64,000 bases of DNA, from NCBI RefSeq assembly GCF_002220365.1, contig NZ_MTHB01000275.1, positions 1 to 64,000 of the forward strand, read 5' to 3'. The notes beneath the pieces were generated by a model that saw only the letters and a list, made by a program, of their open reading frames with translations, did no database searches and was not told where the DNA came from. Every line of letters begins with the position of its first letter. The stretch's first letter is position 1. Positions 49,581 to 58,704 of this stretch are shown in pieces. The position numbers and the translations under genes are program-made. Source of the stretch: Caballeronia sordidicola. Lineage in GTDB: Bacteria > Pseudomonadota > Gammaproteobacteria > Burkholderiales > Burkholderiaceae.

Positions 49581-50159
49581 TTAGTGATCATGCTCGGGTT
49601 GTTGCGCCGGCTGCTTACCCCAGAGCGATCGGCCGACATACGGCGCGGACCCGCGCGACTGCTGCGCCTGCGGTGCGGGCGCTGGCGCTGGCCGGCCCGG
49701 ATTACCCGCCTGTGGCTGCGGCGGCCTGCCACCTTGCGGTCCACCCGCTTGCGGGCCGCCATGACCGCCCCGGTCTGCGCCTCCATTTCCGCCCCGGTCT
49801 GCGCCTCCATTTCCGCCCCGATCTCCGCCTCCATTTCCTCCCCGGTTGCCGCGATCACCGCCCCGGTCACCCCAGCCGCCAGGAGGTGGCGGGCGGCGAT
49901 TACCCGGGCCATCGTTCCAATAGCCCGGGCCAGGGCCTCCGTAATATCCGCCACCGCCAACAATCACGCCGGACTGGACGACCGGCCCGCCATAGCCATA
50001 ACCCGCTTCGTAGCCTGGAGGGTAGCCCGCGTAGGCGGGGGGATAGGCTGCATAGCCGCCACCGGTGGCGTAAGCGGGCGTGCCGTCCGGGTAGACGGCG
50101 CAACCGGCGATCAAGGCCGACGAAGCGAGGACCAGGCCTGTAACTGTGAGTTTCATCAT
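49581..50159 (-). CDS. Glycine/proline-rich lipoprotein
   Basis: A 192-residue secreted protein. The signal peptide is MMKLTVTGLVLASSALIAGC, a lipobox at Cys20. The mature chain is low-complexity: Tyr/Gly/Pro-rich (YPPAYAGYPPGYEAGYGYGG), then repeats of the type DRGGNGGA, then a Gln/Pro tail. No catalytic motif is present. It is probably an envelope-attached structural or adhesive protein; the function is unknown. A second Met immediately after the first makes the exact start uncertain by one codon. Confidence 0.7.
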   Translation of the reverse strand: MMKLTVTGLVLASSALIAGCAVYPDGTPAYATGGGYAAYPPAYAGYPPGYEAGYGYGGPVVQSGVIVGGGGYYGGPGPGYWNDGPGNRRPPPPGGWGDRGGDRGNRGGNGGGDRGGNGGADRGGNGGADRGGHGGPQAGGPQGGRPPQPQAGNPGRPAPAPAPQAQQSRGSAPYVGRSLWGKQPAQQPEHDH

Positions 50160-50437
50160 GAGCGGGGAGGCATTCCTTAAACTATTTACGTATCTGACAG
50201 TTTCGCGGAGGAGATGTCGCAAGAAGTTTGTAAAGTTTTATCTCCGCGGTTACAGGGTGAAAGCGGCAGGAATCGCTCAGTAGCCAGCACACACAACGCT
50301 GACGTGTCATACGCTGTTGACAGGACTGCAACAATGCTTTGTGCGCCGGCACCTTTATGGGATAAGGACAAACCCTTAGAATGCAACTGTCTGGAGGTGG
50401 GCCCGGCAGCCCACAGGACCTGAGAAGGGGTTTGAAA

Positions 50438-50680
50438 ATGAAAAAGACAATATCGACCTACTGGCCTGTCGCGATGCTCGTGCCGCTCGCACTCGCTGGC
50501 TACTGTCACGCGATCCACCCGGTTGCCGGGACTGCCGCATCCCATCCGCAAAGCGCTGCCAGTGTCAGCGCGGAATTCGCACGTGCGATTTCGCTGGGAC
50601 TTGTCGAGTCCGATAACGCGGGCAATGGGTATCGACCGGCTGATGGGACGTCTGCTACGGCTGTTTCGCAGACGTTCTGA
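50438..50680 (+). CDS. Small secreted protein, unknown
   Basis: An 80-residue protein. The predicted signal peptide (MKKTIS, hydrophobic core, ending CHA near residue 25) is preceded by GAGAAGGGG. The mature part is about 55 residues with one possible amphipathic stretch (SAEFARAISLGLVESD). No domain was recognised. It is divergent from the glycine-rich lipoprotein. Confidence 0.6.
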   Translation: MKKTISTYWPVAMLVPLALAGYCHAIHPVAGTAASHPQSAASVSAEFARAISLGLVESDNAGNGYRPADGTSATAVSQTF

Positions 50681-50793
50681 TCGGAGACGATCGGTCGGGC
50701 GACGGGGACGCTCGGGCGCGCAAACGCCGTCCTTTGTATAATTCGTGACCGCTTCGCGCGGGCTCGTGTGGTCGAGCCCCCGCAGCCAAGTTG

Positions 50794-50831
50794 AGAGTCG
50801 CACTCAAGAGTCGCACTCAAGTTCGCGCTCA
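50794..50831 (+). repeat. 13-bp tandem repeat in the phosphatase leader
   Basis: AGAGTCGCACTCA occurs twice in tandem (50794-50806 and 50807-50819), followed by a degenerate 12-bp third unit, 24 bp before the phosphatase start. Confidence 0.75.
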
Positions 50832-50854
50832 AGCCCAACGATGCCTGGAATCTG

Positions 50855-51337
50855 ATGAACTCTATCGCTGTCTGTTTCGTGTGCCTTGGCAATATCTGTC
50901 GTTCGCCGAGCGCCGAAGCGGTGATGTTGCATCAGGTGGGCCGGGCCAGGCTCTCGGACAAGATCGTGGTGGATTCTGCCGGTACCGGCGATTGGCATAT
51001 CGGCCAGCCGCCCGACGAACGCGCCCAGCGCGCGGCGAGGAAGCGCGGTTATGACTTGTCACCTCTGCGCGGGCGGCAGGTGAGCCGCGGAGATTTCGCG
51101 CGGTTCGATCTGCTTATCGCGATGGACGACGCCAACGCCGCCGCGCTGACCGAAATGTGTCCGGCGGAGTATCGCGACAAGATTCGCTTGCTGATGGAGT
51201 TCGCGTCCCGTGACGACAGCCGCGTGGTGGCCGACCCGTATTTTGGCGGCGACGAAGGCTTCGAGCGCGTGCTCGATCAGTGCGAGGATGCCTGCGAAGG
51301 CTTGCTGAGAGCGCTTCGCGCGCAATTGGTGGCCTGA
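50855..51337 (+). CDS. Low-molecular-weight protein tyrosine phosphatase
   Basis: A 160-residue LMW-PTP. The P-loop CLGNICRS puts the nucleophile Cys10 and Arg16 in place; the general acid is Asp127 in ADPYFGG. It is cytoplasmic and dephosphorylates phosphotyrosine, though it is not next to exopolysaccharide genes as some relatives are. It has its own unit ending in a hairpin before the isc operon. A TATAAT at 50737-50742 is a possible -10. Confidence 0.92.
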   Translation: MNSIAVCFVCLGNICRSPSAEAVMLHQVGRARLSDKIVVDSAGTGDWHIGQPPDERAQRAARKRGYDLSPLRGRQVSRGDFARFDLLIAMDDANAAALTEMCPAEYRDKIRLLMEFASRDDSRVVADPYFGGDEGFERVLDQCEDACEGLLRALRAQLVA

Positions 51338-51365
51338 CGCCCGGTGATCGAACCGGGTGTCATTT
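51335..51365 (+). terminator. Terminator after the phosphatase gene
   Basis: TGACGCCCGGT and ACCGGGTGTCA pair over 11 bp with one G-U, a 6-base loop and a short T-run, starting at the phosphatase stop. Confidence 0.7.
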
Positions 51366-51406
51366 GGCACAATATTCTCAGTAAATTCCTAAGAAAATGG
51401 CCGCAG

Positions 51407-51431
51407 ATACTTGACTAAATCCGTAGGCTAT
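51407..51431. promoter_or_regulatory. IscR type-1 site, upstream copy
   Basis: The 25-bp sequence (ATACTTGACTAAATCC, then GTAGGCTAT) matches the known IscR type-1 consensus at 23 of 25 positions. It overlaps the -35 of the iscR promoter, so [2Fe-2S]-IscR should repress the operon here. Confidence 0.75.
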
Positions 51432-51438
51432 TTATACT
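51411..51438 (+). promoter_or_regulatory. iscR promoter (sigma-70)
   Basis: TTGACT (51411-51416) and TATACT (51433-51438) are spaced by 16 bp, a strong match. Transcription would begin near 51445, 43 bases before the iscR ATG. Confidence 0.75.
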
Positions 51439-51458
51439 TGACCAAAATCATCCAGTAT
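51434..51458. promoter_or_regulatory. IscR type-1 site, downstream copy
   Basis: A second 25-bp site (ATACTTGACCAAAATC, then ATCCAGTAT with overlap) matches the type-1 consensus at 21 of 25 positions. It covers the -10 and start point of transcription, two base pairs after the first site. Confidence 0.7.
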
Positions 51459-51487
51459 TAGCGGTAGCCCCCGGTAGCTTACAAATT

Positions 51488-52015
51488 ATGAGACTCACCA
51501 CGAAAGGCCGTTTCGCCGTCACGGCGATGATCGACCTGGCTTTGCGCCAGGAGCAGGGCCCGGTGACGCTGGCAGGAATCAGCCAGCGCCAGCATATCTC
51601 GTTGTCCTATCTCGAGCAGTTGTTCGGCAAATTGCGCCGGCACGAGATTGTGGAGTCCGTGCGCGGTCCGGGCGGTGGATACAATCTTGCGCGCCGTGCG
51701 GAGAACGTCACGGTCGCGGACATCATTATCGCGGTGGACGAGCCTATCGACGCCACGCAATGCGGTGGCAAGGGTGCTTGCGAAGGCACCAAGCAGCACG
51801 ACGGCCATTGCATGACTCACGAACTCTGGTCCACGCTCAATCAGAAGATGGTCGAGTATCTCGACTCTGTCTCGCTGAAAGATCTCGTCGACCAGCAGCG
51901 TGCACGCGAAGGCTCGCCAGCGGTATTGCGCGACCGGCGTGCCGAATCGGCGGGCGTGGAACCAGTGCGCGTGGCGCCGAAAGGACCGAATTCCGTTTTC
52001 AACCTGGCCGGCTGA
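51488..52015 (+). CDS. iscR: Fe-S cluster regulator IscR
   Basis: A 175-residue Rrf2-family repressor. A winged helix-turn-helix fills about residues 1-75 (MRLTTKGRFAVTAMIDLAL, LSYLEQLFGKLRRHEIVESV). The [2Fe-2S] ligands are Cys92, Cys98 and Cys108, with His111 the expected fourth; the loop between the second and third Cys is four residues longer than in E. coli. The cluster-loaded form represses the operon through the sites at 51407-51458. iscS follows 76 bp downstream. Confidence 0.97.
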   Translation: MRLTTKGRFAVTAMIDLALRQEQGPVTLAGISQRQHISLSYLEQLFGKLRRHEIVESVRGPGGGYNLARRAENVTVADIIIAVDEPIDATQCGGKGACEGTKQHDGHCMTHELWSTLNQKMVEYLDSVSLKDLVDQQRAREGSPAVLRDRRAESAGVEPVRVAPKGPNSVFNLAG

Positions 52016-52091
52016 CGGCTGCCGCGTTTATTCAATGACGCGGCCGTCTCGCCTTCAACGAGCCAATTGAGTTAAATCCCCGGAGCAACTG

Positions 52092-53315
52092 ATGAACAAC
52101 GACATTCCCCACCTGCCCATTTACATGGACTACAGCGCGACGACCCCGGTCGACCCGCGCGTGGTGGACAAGATGATTCCGTATCTGCGCGAGCAGTTCG
52201 GCAATCCGGCATCCCGTAGCCATCAATACGGCTGGGATGCGGAGCGGGCGGTAGAGGAAGCGCGCGAGAACGTCGCTAAGCTGGTCAATTGCGACCCGCG
52301 CGAAATCATCTGGACGTCGGGTGCTACCGAATCGGACAACCTCGCCATCAAGGGCGCGGCGCATTTCTATAAGAGCAAGGGCCGCCACATCATCACGGTG
52401 AAGACCGAGCACAAGGCCGTGCTCGATACCTGCCGCGAACTCGAACGTGAAGGTTTCGAAGTCACGTACCTGGATGTGAAGGACGACGGTTTGCTCGACC
52501 TGGACAAGTTTCAGGCAGCTATCCGTCCTGACACCATCCTGGTTTCCGTGATGAGCGTGAACAACGAGATTGGTGTGATCCAGGACATCGCGGCCATCGG
52601 CGAGATCACGCGTGCAAAGGGCATCATATTCCACGTCGATGCAGCGCAAGCGACCGGCAAGATCGAGATCGATCTGCAAAAGCAGAAGGTCGACCTGATG
52701 TCGTTTTCGGCGCACAAGACGTACGGCCCGAAGGGTATCGGCGCGTTGTTCGTACGTCGCAAGCCGCGTATCCGCATTGAAGCGCAAATGCACGGCGGCG
52801 GTCACGAGCGCGGTATGCGTTCGGGCACGCTGGCCACGCATCAGATCGTCGGCATGGGCGAGGCTTTCCGCATCGCACGTGAAGAAATGGCCGTTGAAAA
52901 CGAGCGTGTGCGCATGTTGCGCGACCGCTTGCTGAAGGGTTTGTCGGAGATGGAGGAGGTCTATGTGAACGGCGACATGGACATCCGTGTGCCGCATAAC
53001 CTCAACATCAGCTTCAACTTTGTTGAAGGCGAGTCGCTGATCATGGCGGTGAAGGACGTGGCGGTGTCGTCGGGTTCGGCATGTACGTCGGCCTCGTTGG
53101 AACCGTCTTATGTGCTGCGGGCGCTTGGCCGCAACGACGAACTCGCGCACAGCTCGATCCGTTTTACGGTCGGCCGCTTCACGACCGAGCAGGACGTGGA
53201 TTACGTGATTAACTTGCTCAAGGGCAAGATTCAGAAATTGCGCGATCTGTCGCCGCTTTGGGAAATGCATAAGGACGGTATCGACATTTCGTCGATCCAG
53301 TGGGCTGCGCACTAA
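52092..53315 (+). CDS. iscS: Cysteine desulfurase IscS
   Basis: A 407-residue PLP enzyme that takes sulfur from cysteine for Fe-S clusters and tRNA thiolation. It has [13 protein letters not shown], the PLP lysine Lys209 ([12 protein letters not shown]) and the persulfide Cys331 ([13 protein letters not shown]), about the usual length. A ribosome site (CGGAG) precedes the ATG. It provides sulfur to the IscU scaffold encoded next. Confidence 0.98.
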   Translation: MNNDIPHLPIYMDYSATTPVDPRVVDKMIPYLREQFGNPASRSHQYGWDAERAVEEARENVAKLVNCDPREIIWTSGATESDNLAIKGAAHFYKSKGRHIITVKTEHKAVLDTCRELEREGFEVTYLDVKDDGLLDLDKFQAAIRPDTILVSVMSVNNEIGVIQDIAAIGEITRAKGIIFHVDAAQATGKIEIDLQKQKVDLMSFSAHKTYGPKGIGALFVRRKPRIRIEAQMHGGGHERGMRSGTLATHQIVGMGEAFRIAREEMAVENERVRMLRDRLLKGLSEMEEVYVNGDMDIRVPHNLNISFNFVEGESLIMAVKDVAVSSGSACTSASLEPSYVLRALGRNDELAHSSIRFTVGRFTTEQDVDYVINLLKGKIQKLRDLSPLWEMHKDGIDISSIQWAAH

Positions 53316-53395
53316 GCGCTTGGCTGGCCGCTCTGACGGCGGCTCATTTGCGCACATGTTAGAACGCACACGCATACGAATTCAAGGAGTTGATC

Positions 53396-53824
53396 ATGGC
53401 TTATAGCGACAAGGTTCTGGACCATTACGAAAACCCGCGCAATGTCGGTTCGTTCGGCAAGGACGATGACACCGTCGGCACCGGCATGGTCGGTGCGCCG
53501 GCATGCGGCGACGTGATGAAGCTGCAGATCCGCGTGGGCGCGGATGGCGTGATCGAAGATGCGAAGTTCAAGACGTACGGCTGCGGTTCAGCTATTGCTT
53601 CCAGCTCGCTCGTGACCGAGTGGGTGAAGGGCAAGACGCTGGATCAGGCGCTGACGATCAAGAACACGCACATCGCTGAAGAACTGGCGCTGCCGCCGGT
53701 GAAGATTCACTGTTCGATCCTGGCCGAAGACGCAATCAAGGCCGCCGTTGCCGACTACAAGCAACGTCATGGCGCGAGCACGGCGGAAGCTGCTCCGGTT
53801 GAAGCGAAGCAACACGCGGCTTAA
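53396..53824 (+). CDS. iscU: Fe-S scaffold protein IscU
   Basis: A 142-residue scaffold. The cluster ligands are Cys37, Cys63 and Cys106, and the HscA-recognition motif LPPVK lies at 99-103. It has an Ala/Glu/Lys tail of about 14 residues beyond the E. coli protein. AAGGAG lies 8 bases before the ATG at 53396; an in-frame ATG two codons upstream is less well placed. Confidence 0.97.
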   Translation: MAYSDKVLDHYENPRNVGSFGKDDDTVGTGMVGAPACGDVMKLQIRVGADGVIEDAKFKTYGCGSAIASSSLVTEWVKGKTLDQALTIKNTHIAEELALPPVKIHCSILAEDAIKAAVADYKQRHGASTAEAAPVEAKQHAA

Positions 53825-53983
53825 GCGGTACGTACTTAGCAATCGGGTTTCGGGAAGGGCGCTTGGATGATCAGTTAGTGATCAATTACCTTCAGGCGCT
53901 CTGGTTTTCGATTCAAAGCAAGGCTGCAGCGAGGCGACCGGAGAAACGATTGACTCTGGATGAGCGGCTGCTGATGAGAGACT

Positions 53984-54307
53984 ATGGCAATCACGTTGAC
54001 GGACAAAGCAGCACAACACGTGCAGAAGTATCTGGTTCGACGCGGCAAGGGCGTTGGGCTGCGCGTTGGCGTGCGTACAACCGGCTGCTCGGGCCTCGCT
54101 TACAAGCTCGAGTATGTGGACGAGCTCGCGCCGGAAGACAAGGTGTTCGAGACGGCCGGCGTGAAGATCATTGTCGATCCGAAGAGCCTGGCTTATATCG
54201 ACGGCACCGAGCTGGATTTCGCGCGCGAAGGGCTGAATGAAGGGTTCAAGTTCAACAACCCGAACGTGAAAGACGAGTGCGGTTGCGGCGAATCGTTTCG
54301 CGTATAG
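53984..54307 (+). CDS. iscA: A-type Fe-S carrier IscA
   Basis: A 107-residue A-type carrier with Cys35, Cys99 and Cys101 (TTGCSGLAY and ECGCGESF). It delivers [4Fe-4S] or [2Fe-2S] clusters to target enzymes. It follows iscU across a 159-bp gap, longer than in E. coli, and an intrinsic terminator lies just after it. Confidence 0.97.
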   Translation: MAITLTDKAAQHVQKYLVRRGKGVGLRVGVRTTGCSGLAYKLEYVDELAPEDKVFETAGVKIIVDPKSLAYIDGTELDFAREGLNEGFKFNNPNVKDECGCGESFRV

Positions 54308-54326
54308 CGCGGCGCAAGAACAGCAA

Positions 54327-54354
54327 AGAGGCGGCGCGTGCCGCCTTTTTCTTT
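54327..54354 (+). terminator. Intrinsic terminator inside the isc operon
   Basis: GGCGGC and GCCGCC pair around GCGT with a T-rich tail (TTTTTCTTT), 20 bp after the iscA stop. It should lower expression of hscBA-fdx relative to iscRSUA. Confidence 0.85.
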
Positions 54355-54406
54355 AGTGCCGCCGGTTTAGAAGTCTCTTTTTGTCCTGCTTCCGCTCAAG
54401 TTCACT

Positions 54407-54931
54407 ATGGCAACGCTCAACGACAGTCATTTCGATCTGTTCGACCTCCCGCTGACCTACGCCATCGATGCAAAAACACTCGATGACGCGTATCGAACGG
54501 TGCAGGCACAGGTTCATCCGGATCGTTTTGCCGCCGCTGGCGACGCGCAAAAACGCGTTGCGATGCAGTGGGCCACGCGGGCGAACGAGGCGTATCAGAC
54601 GCTGCGCGATCCGCTGAGGCGTGCAACTTATATGTTGTCGCTGCGTGGCGTGCATGCCGACGCGGAGAACAACACCGCGATGGAACCTGCCTTCCTGATG
54701 CAGCAAATGGAATGGCGCGAAAACATAGAGGACGCGGCGGACGCCAAGAATCTTGGCGCGCTCGAAGACTTGCTCCATGAACTGCGCGATCAGGAACGTA
54801 TCCGCTTCGAGAAACTGGCGGCGCTGATCGATAGCCACTCGGACCAGGCGGCGAGCGAAGCTGTGCGCCAGCTGATGTTTATTGAACGCGTGGCGAGCGA
54901 GATCGGCGTGCAGATCGAGAAGCTCGACTAA
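54407..54931 (+). CDS. hscB: Fe-S cochaperone HscB
   Basis: A 174-residue J-protein. The HPD motif is at His37-Asp39 ([12 protein letters not shown]), and a C-terminal helical domain that binds IscU covers about residues 90-170. It brings IscU to HscA and stimulates its ATPase. A ribosome site before the ATG is weak. Confidence 0.95.
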   Translation: MATLNDSHFDLFDLPLTYAIDAKTLDDAYRTVQAQVHPDRFAAAGDAQKRVAMQWATRANEAYQTLRDPLRRATYMLSLRGVHADAENNTAMEPAFLMQQMEWRENIEDAADAKNLGALEDLLHELRDQERIRFEKLAALIDSHSDQAASEAVRQLMFIERVASEIGVQIEKLD

Positions 54932-54991
54932 GTTTGACCAGGCCCGCGTTCCAGACAAAACCAGACGACACCAACCCCCAATAGATCAACG

Positions 54992-56857
54992 ATGGCTTTA
55001 CTGCAAATTTCAGAACCCGGCATGGCTCCGGCGCCGCATCAGCGGCGGGTAGCCGTGGGCATCGACCTTGGTACGACCAACTCGCTGGTTGCCGCCGTGC
55101 GCAACAGCGTGGCCGAAGTGCTGCCCGACGAAGACGGCCATTACCTGCTGCCCTCGGTGGTCCGGTATCTGGAGAAGGGCGGCCGGCGTATCGGCCGCGT
55201 GGCGAAGGAAGAAGCGGCGCTCGATCCGCGCAACACGATTGTGTCGGTGAAGCGCTTCATGGGCCGCGACAAGAGCGAAGTGGAAGGGGCGGAGAACGCG
55301 CCGTACGATTTCGTCGATGCACCGGGCATGGTGCAGATTCGTACCGTCGATGGCGTGAAAAGCCCGGTGGAAGTATCGGCGGAAATCTTGGCGACGCTGC
55401 GATATCGCGCGGAAGACACGCTGGCCGACGAGTTGGTTGGCGCGGTGATCACGGTGCCGGCGTACTTCGATGAAGCCCAGCGGCAAGCCACGAAGGATGC
55501 CGCGAAACTCGCCGGTTTGAACGTGCTGCGCCTCTTGAACGAACCGACTGCTGCGGCGATTGCGTACGGACTGGACAATGCATCGGAGGGTTTGTACGCG
55601 GTGTATGACCTGGGCGGTGGCACTTTCGATCTGTCGATTCTCAAGCTCACCAAAGGTGTGTTCGAAGTGCTCGCAGCGGGCGGCGATTCAGCGCTCGGCG
55701 GCGACGATTTCGATGCGGTGCTGTATCGGCACGTGCTGGTGAAATCCAAGGTATCACCAGCAACGCCGGAAGATGTGCGTCTGCTGCTGGACCGCGTGCG
55801 AACGGCGAAGGAAGCGCTGTCTGATACATCTGAAGCCACCATCCAGGTCTCGTTGTCCGATGGCCAGCAAATCGATTTCACGGTCACTGAAAGCGACTTC
55901 GCCACGCTTGCTGAAGCGCTGGTCGCCCGCACCTTGACCCCCACGCGCAAGGCCTTGCGCGACGCCAAGGTGGCGCCCGCCGAGATCAAGGGCGTGGTGC
56001 TCGTCGGCGGTGCCACGCGCATGCCGGTGATCCGGCGCGCGGTGGAAACCTACTTTGGTCAGCCGCCGTTGATCAATCTCGATCCGGATCAGGTCGTGGC
56101 GCTTGGTGCTGCCATCCAGGCGGACCTGCTGGCGGGAAATCGTCGCGGTGAAGGCGAGGACTGGCTGCTGCTCGATGTCATTCCGCTGTCGCTCGGCGTT
56201 GAGACCATGGGCGGATTGACCGAGAAGATCATCCCGCGCAACTCGACCATTCCGGTCGCGCGCGCACAGGATTTCACCACCTTCAAAGACGGCCAGACGG
56301 CAATGGCCATCCACGTCGTGCAAGGCGAGCGCGAGCTGGTCTCGGACTGCCGTTCGCTCGCGCGCTTCGAGTTGCGCGGCATTCCCGCGATGGCCGCCGG
56401 CGCTGCGCGCATTCGGGTGACATACCAGGTGGATGCCGACGGGTTGTTGTCCGTGTTCGCGCGTGAGCAATTGTCGGGCGTGGAGGCATCGGTAGTGGTG
56501 AAGCCATCCTACGGTCTCGCCGATGACGACGTCGCGCGCATGCTGGAAGAAAGCTTCACGACCGCAGAAGTCGACATGCGCGCTCGCGCGTTGCGCGAGG
56601 CGCAGGTCGATGCGCAACGCCTGGTGGAAGCATCTCAGGCGGCGCTCGGCGTGGACGGCGAACTGCTGGACGAAGCGGAGCGGGTCAACATTGACGCGCT
56701 GATCGTCAAGCTCGCGGCGGTTACGGGCGGGGACAGCGTCGATGCCATCGAAACCGCGACGAAAGAGCTTGCCGCCGCCACCGATGAGTTCGCTGCCCGC
56801 CGCATGAACAAGAGCATTCGCCGCGCGCTCGCCGGCCGCAGGCTCGACGAAGTCTGA
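54992..56857 (+). CDS. hscA: Fe-S chaperone HscA
   Basis: A 621-residue Hsp70 of the Fe-S type. The ATPase domain shows [16 protein letters not shown] near residue 25, [16 protein letters not shown] and [12 protein letters not shown]; the substrate-binding domain and helical lid follow from about residue 395. It releases clusters from IscU with HscB. The N-terminus ([19 protein letters not shown]) resembles E. coli HscA. Confidence 0.97.
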   Translation: MALLQISEPGMAPAPHQRRVAVGIDLGTTNSLVAAVRNSVAEVLPDEDGHYLLPSVVRYLEKGGRRIGRVAKEEAALDPRNTIVSVKRFMGRDKSEVEGAENAPYDFVDAPGMVQIRTVDGVKSPVEVSAEILATLRYRAEDTLADELVGAVITVPAYFDEAQRQATKDAAKLAGLNVLRLLNEPTAAAIAYGLDNASEGLYAVYDLGGGTFDLSILKLTKGVFEVLAAGGDSALGGDDFDAVLYRHVLVKSKVSPATPEDVRLLLDRVRTAKEALSDTSEATIQVSLSDGQQIDFTVTESDFATLAEALVARTLTPTRKALRDAKVAPAEIKGVVLVGGATRMPVIRRAVETYFGQPPLINLDPDQVVALGAAIQADLLAGNRRGEGEDWLLLDVIPLSLGVETMGGLTEKIIPRNSTIPVARAQDFTTFKDGQTAMAIHVVQGERELVSDCRSLARFELRGIPAMAAGAARIRVTYQVDADGLLSVFAREQLSGVEASVVVKPSYGLADDDVARMLEESFTTAEVDMRARALREAQVDAQRLVEASQAALGVDGELLDEAERVNIDALIVKLAAVTGGDSVDAIETATKELAAATDEFAARRMNKSIRRALAGRRLDEV

Positions 56858-56910
56858 CTGAACTCAGACTATCGCCGCGCCTCTCACGTACAAAGAACGG
56901 AAAGAAATTC

Positions 56911-57252
56911 ATGTCCCAGATCGTAGTATTACCCCACGTGGAATTGTGTCCTGATGGTGCAGTGATCGACGCGGATACGTCGAAGAGCATTTGCGATAAC
57001 CTGTTGGACAACGGCATCGAGATTGAACATGCGTGCGAAAAATCGTGCGCGTGCACGACGTGTCACGTGATCATTCGCGAGGGTTTCAACGCGCTTGTGC
57101 CGTCGGAGGAAGACGAGGACGATTTGCTCGATAAGGCCTGGGGACTCGAGCCGACGTCGCGGTTATCATGTCAGACGATGGCGCCAGTAGACGAGGATCT
57201 GGTTGTCGAGCTCCCGCGCTACACCATCAATCACGCTAAAGAGAATCACTGA
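56911..57252 (+). CDS. fdx: [2Fe-2S] ferredoxin of the isc system
   Basis: A 113-residue adrenodoxin-type ferredoxin with ligands Cys42, Cys48, Cys51 and Cys87 (HACEKSCACTTCHV and LSCQTMA). It supplies electrons for cluster assembly on IscU. Confidence 0.97.
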   Translation: MSQIVVLPHVELCPDGAVIDADTSKSICDNLLDNGIEIEHACEKSCACTTCHVIIREGFNALVPSEEDEDDLLDKAWGLEPTSRLSCQTMAPVDEDLVVELPRYTINHAKENH

Positions 57253-57288
57253 ACTTAAATCAGCGACCACGAGACAGGAGCGCTCGCC

Positions 57289-57486
57289 ATGAAGTGGACA
57301 GACACGCAGGATATCGCGATGGCACTGACCGACGCGCATCAGAACGTCGATCCGCAATTCGTGCGATTTACGGATTTGCATCGCTGGGTGACGGAACTGC
57401 CGGGGTTCGACGACGACCCTGAGCGCTCCAATGAGAAGATTCTCGAAGCAATCCAGGCGGCGTGGATTGAAGACGCGGATTATTGA
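57289..57486 (+). CDS. iscX: IscX, isc operon accessory protein
   Basis: A 65-residue acidic protein (MKWTDTQDIAMALTDAH; WIEDADY) that binds IscS and modulates assembly. It is the usual last gene of the operon; a perfect terminator follows. Confidence 0.93.
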   Translation: MKWTDTQDIAMALTDAHQNVDPQFVRFTDLHRWVTELPGFDDDPERSNEKILEAIQAAWIEDADY

Positions 57487-57527
57487 ATTCGCCTGGTTTT
57501 CTTGAGCTAATTCGCTGCGGACAACGC

Positions 57528-57559
57528 AAAACGGCGATTCCATCTGGAATCGCCGTTTT
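57528..57559 (+). terminator. Terminator of the isc operon
   Basis: Perfect 14-bp arms (AAAACGGCGATTCC/GGAATCGCCGTTTT) with an ATCT loop, about 40 bp after iscX. Confidence 0.95.
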
Positions 57560-57607
57560 GCTTTCATGGCTTCGTTCGTGAGATCGAGGCTACGTCTTGG
57601 CTACAAA

Positions 57608-58363
57608 TCAGCCCGCAGCCAGCGTGCCGTTTTCAATCCGCACGCGTTGCCCCTGACTGAACGGCGGCGGCTGGCGATACGTGAAGTAACGCGTCTTGCC
57701 GCTTTCCATCCGCACGCGTACCGAATAATCGGTTTCGCTGCGCAAATGTTTTTCGACCGCATTGCCGCCCAGGCCACCGCCGAGCGCGCCGAGAATCGTC
57801 ATGCCTGTTCGACCGCCTCCTCGTCCGAACTGGTTTCCGATAAGACCGCCTGCGACCGCGCCGCCTACCGCACCAATGCCGGTTCCCTGGCCTTCATGCC
57901 GTACGGTGGAGATTGCTTCTACCGTACCGCAAGTTGAGCAATAGGCGGGTTGGGCGGGCTGCTGCTGTGCGTAGTTGGGTTGTTGTACAGGCTGTTGCTG
58001 CTGCGCCACCTGAGGCGCCGGCGGTTGCTGTTGTTGCTGCTGGGCGGCTTGGGCTGCTGCTCGCTGTTGAGCTTGCTGCTGAGCAAGCTGGTCCTGCTGC
58101 GCCTGCTGTTGCTGGGCAGCAGTAGGCTCAGCTGGTTGCGCCACGGCAGGTTGCGTCGCAACTTGCGCGGCCTGGGTCTGGTCGTTGGTCGGCGAGGTGC
58201 TCGACGCTTTCGGGAACAGTCCAGTGACCGCTGCCGTGGCAGCAAGACTAGCAATGATCACCGCGCCCGCGGCGGTTGCCACCAGTGGATGAATTTTGCG
58301 TTGACGCGGGGCGTCGGGATTCGGTGAATTCGATGTGGTCATGTTGTTGTTGCTGTTATCCAT
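57608..58363 (-). CDS. Glycine-zipper 2TM-domain protein
   Basis: A 251-residue envelope protein. One transmembrane segment (HPLVATAAGAVIIASLAATA) near residue 30 is followed by a Gln-rich low-complexity linker (about 70-145). A glycine-zipper domain (GTGIGAVGGAVAGGLIGNQF, near 160-180) then precedes a small C-terminal domain (RMESGKTRYFTYRQPPPFSQ). GGAGG lies 6 bases before the ATG. The SlyB/Rickettsia 17-kDa-like family is associated with envelope integrity; the precise role is unknown. Confidence 0.82.
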   Translation of the reverse strand: MDNSNNNMTTSNSPNPDAPRQRKIHPLVATAAGAVIIASLAATAAVTGLFPKASSTSPTNDQTQAAQVATQPAVAQPAEPTAAQQQQAQQDQLAQQQAQQRAAAQAAQQQQQQPPAPQVAQQQQPVQQPNYAQQQPAQPAYCSTCGTVEAISTVRHEGQGTGIGAVGGAVAGGLIGNQFGRGGGRTGMTILGALGGGLGGNAVEKHLRSETDYSVRVRMESGKTRYFTYRQPPPFSQGQRVRIENGTLAAG

Positions 58364-58640
58364 TTTTGGACCTCCGTCTCAAGGCAGAGTGTGGCGTTAC
58401 CCGGTGTGACGTTGTTCGTGACGTTGCTTGCTCACGAGAGCAGTGTCGAGCAATCTGAAGCGTAAGGTTTATCAATTTGTAACGTTTTCAGGCATCCATC
58501 AGATGCAAGAAACGCACCGGAATGACATTGTGCTGGGGAGCCTTGTTTTATAAGGGTTTTCCAGGTCAGATCCGCGTCGAGCGGTAGCCTTGGCCGGCGG
58601 CTTTTACCGAAAGTTACAAAACCTGACGTTCTTCGGTACA

Positions 58641-58667
58641 AAAAAAAGGCGCTTTCGCGCCTTTTTT
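58641..58667 (-). terminator. Terminator of lysS
   Basis: AAAAAAAGGCGC, TTTC loop, GCGCCTTTTTT: a hairpin with a T-run on the minus strand, 38 bp after the lysS stop. Confidence 0.9.
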
Positions 58668-58704
58668 ACAAACCATCCCGGTATCGCACGGCTAATAACA
58701 CTCG

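Noticed and set aside
53863-54240. Frame opening between iscU and iscA
   Set aside because: The first part looks protein-like but begins with TTG, lacks a ribosome site and then overlaps iscA in another frame.
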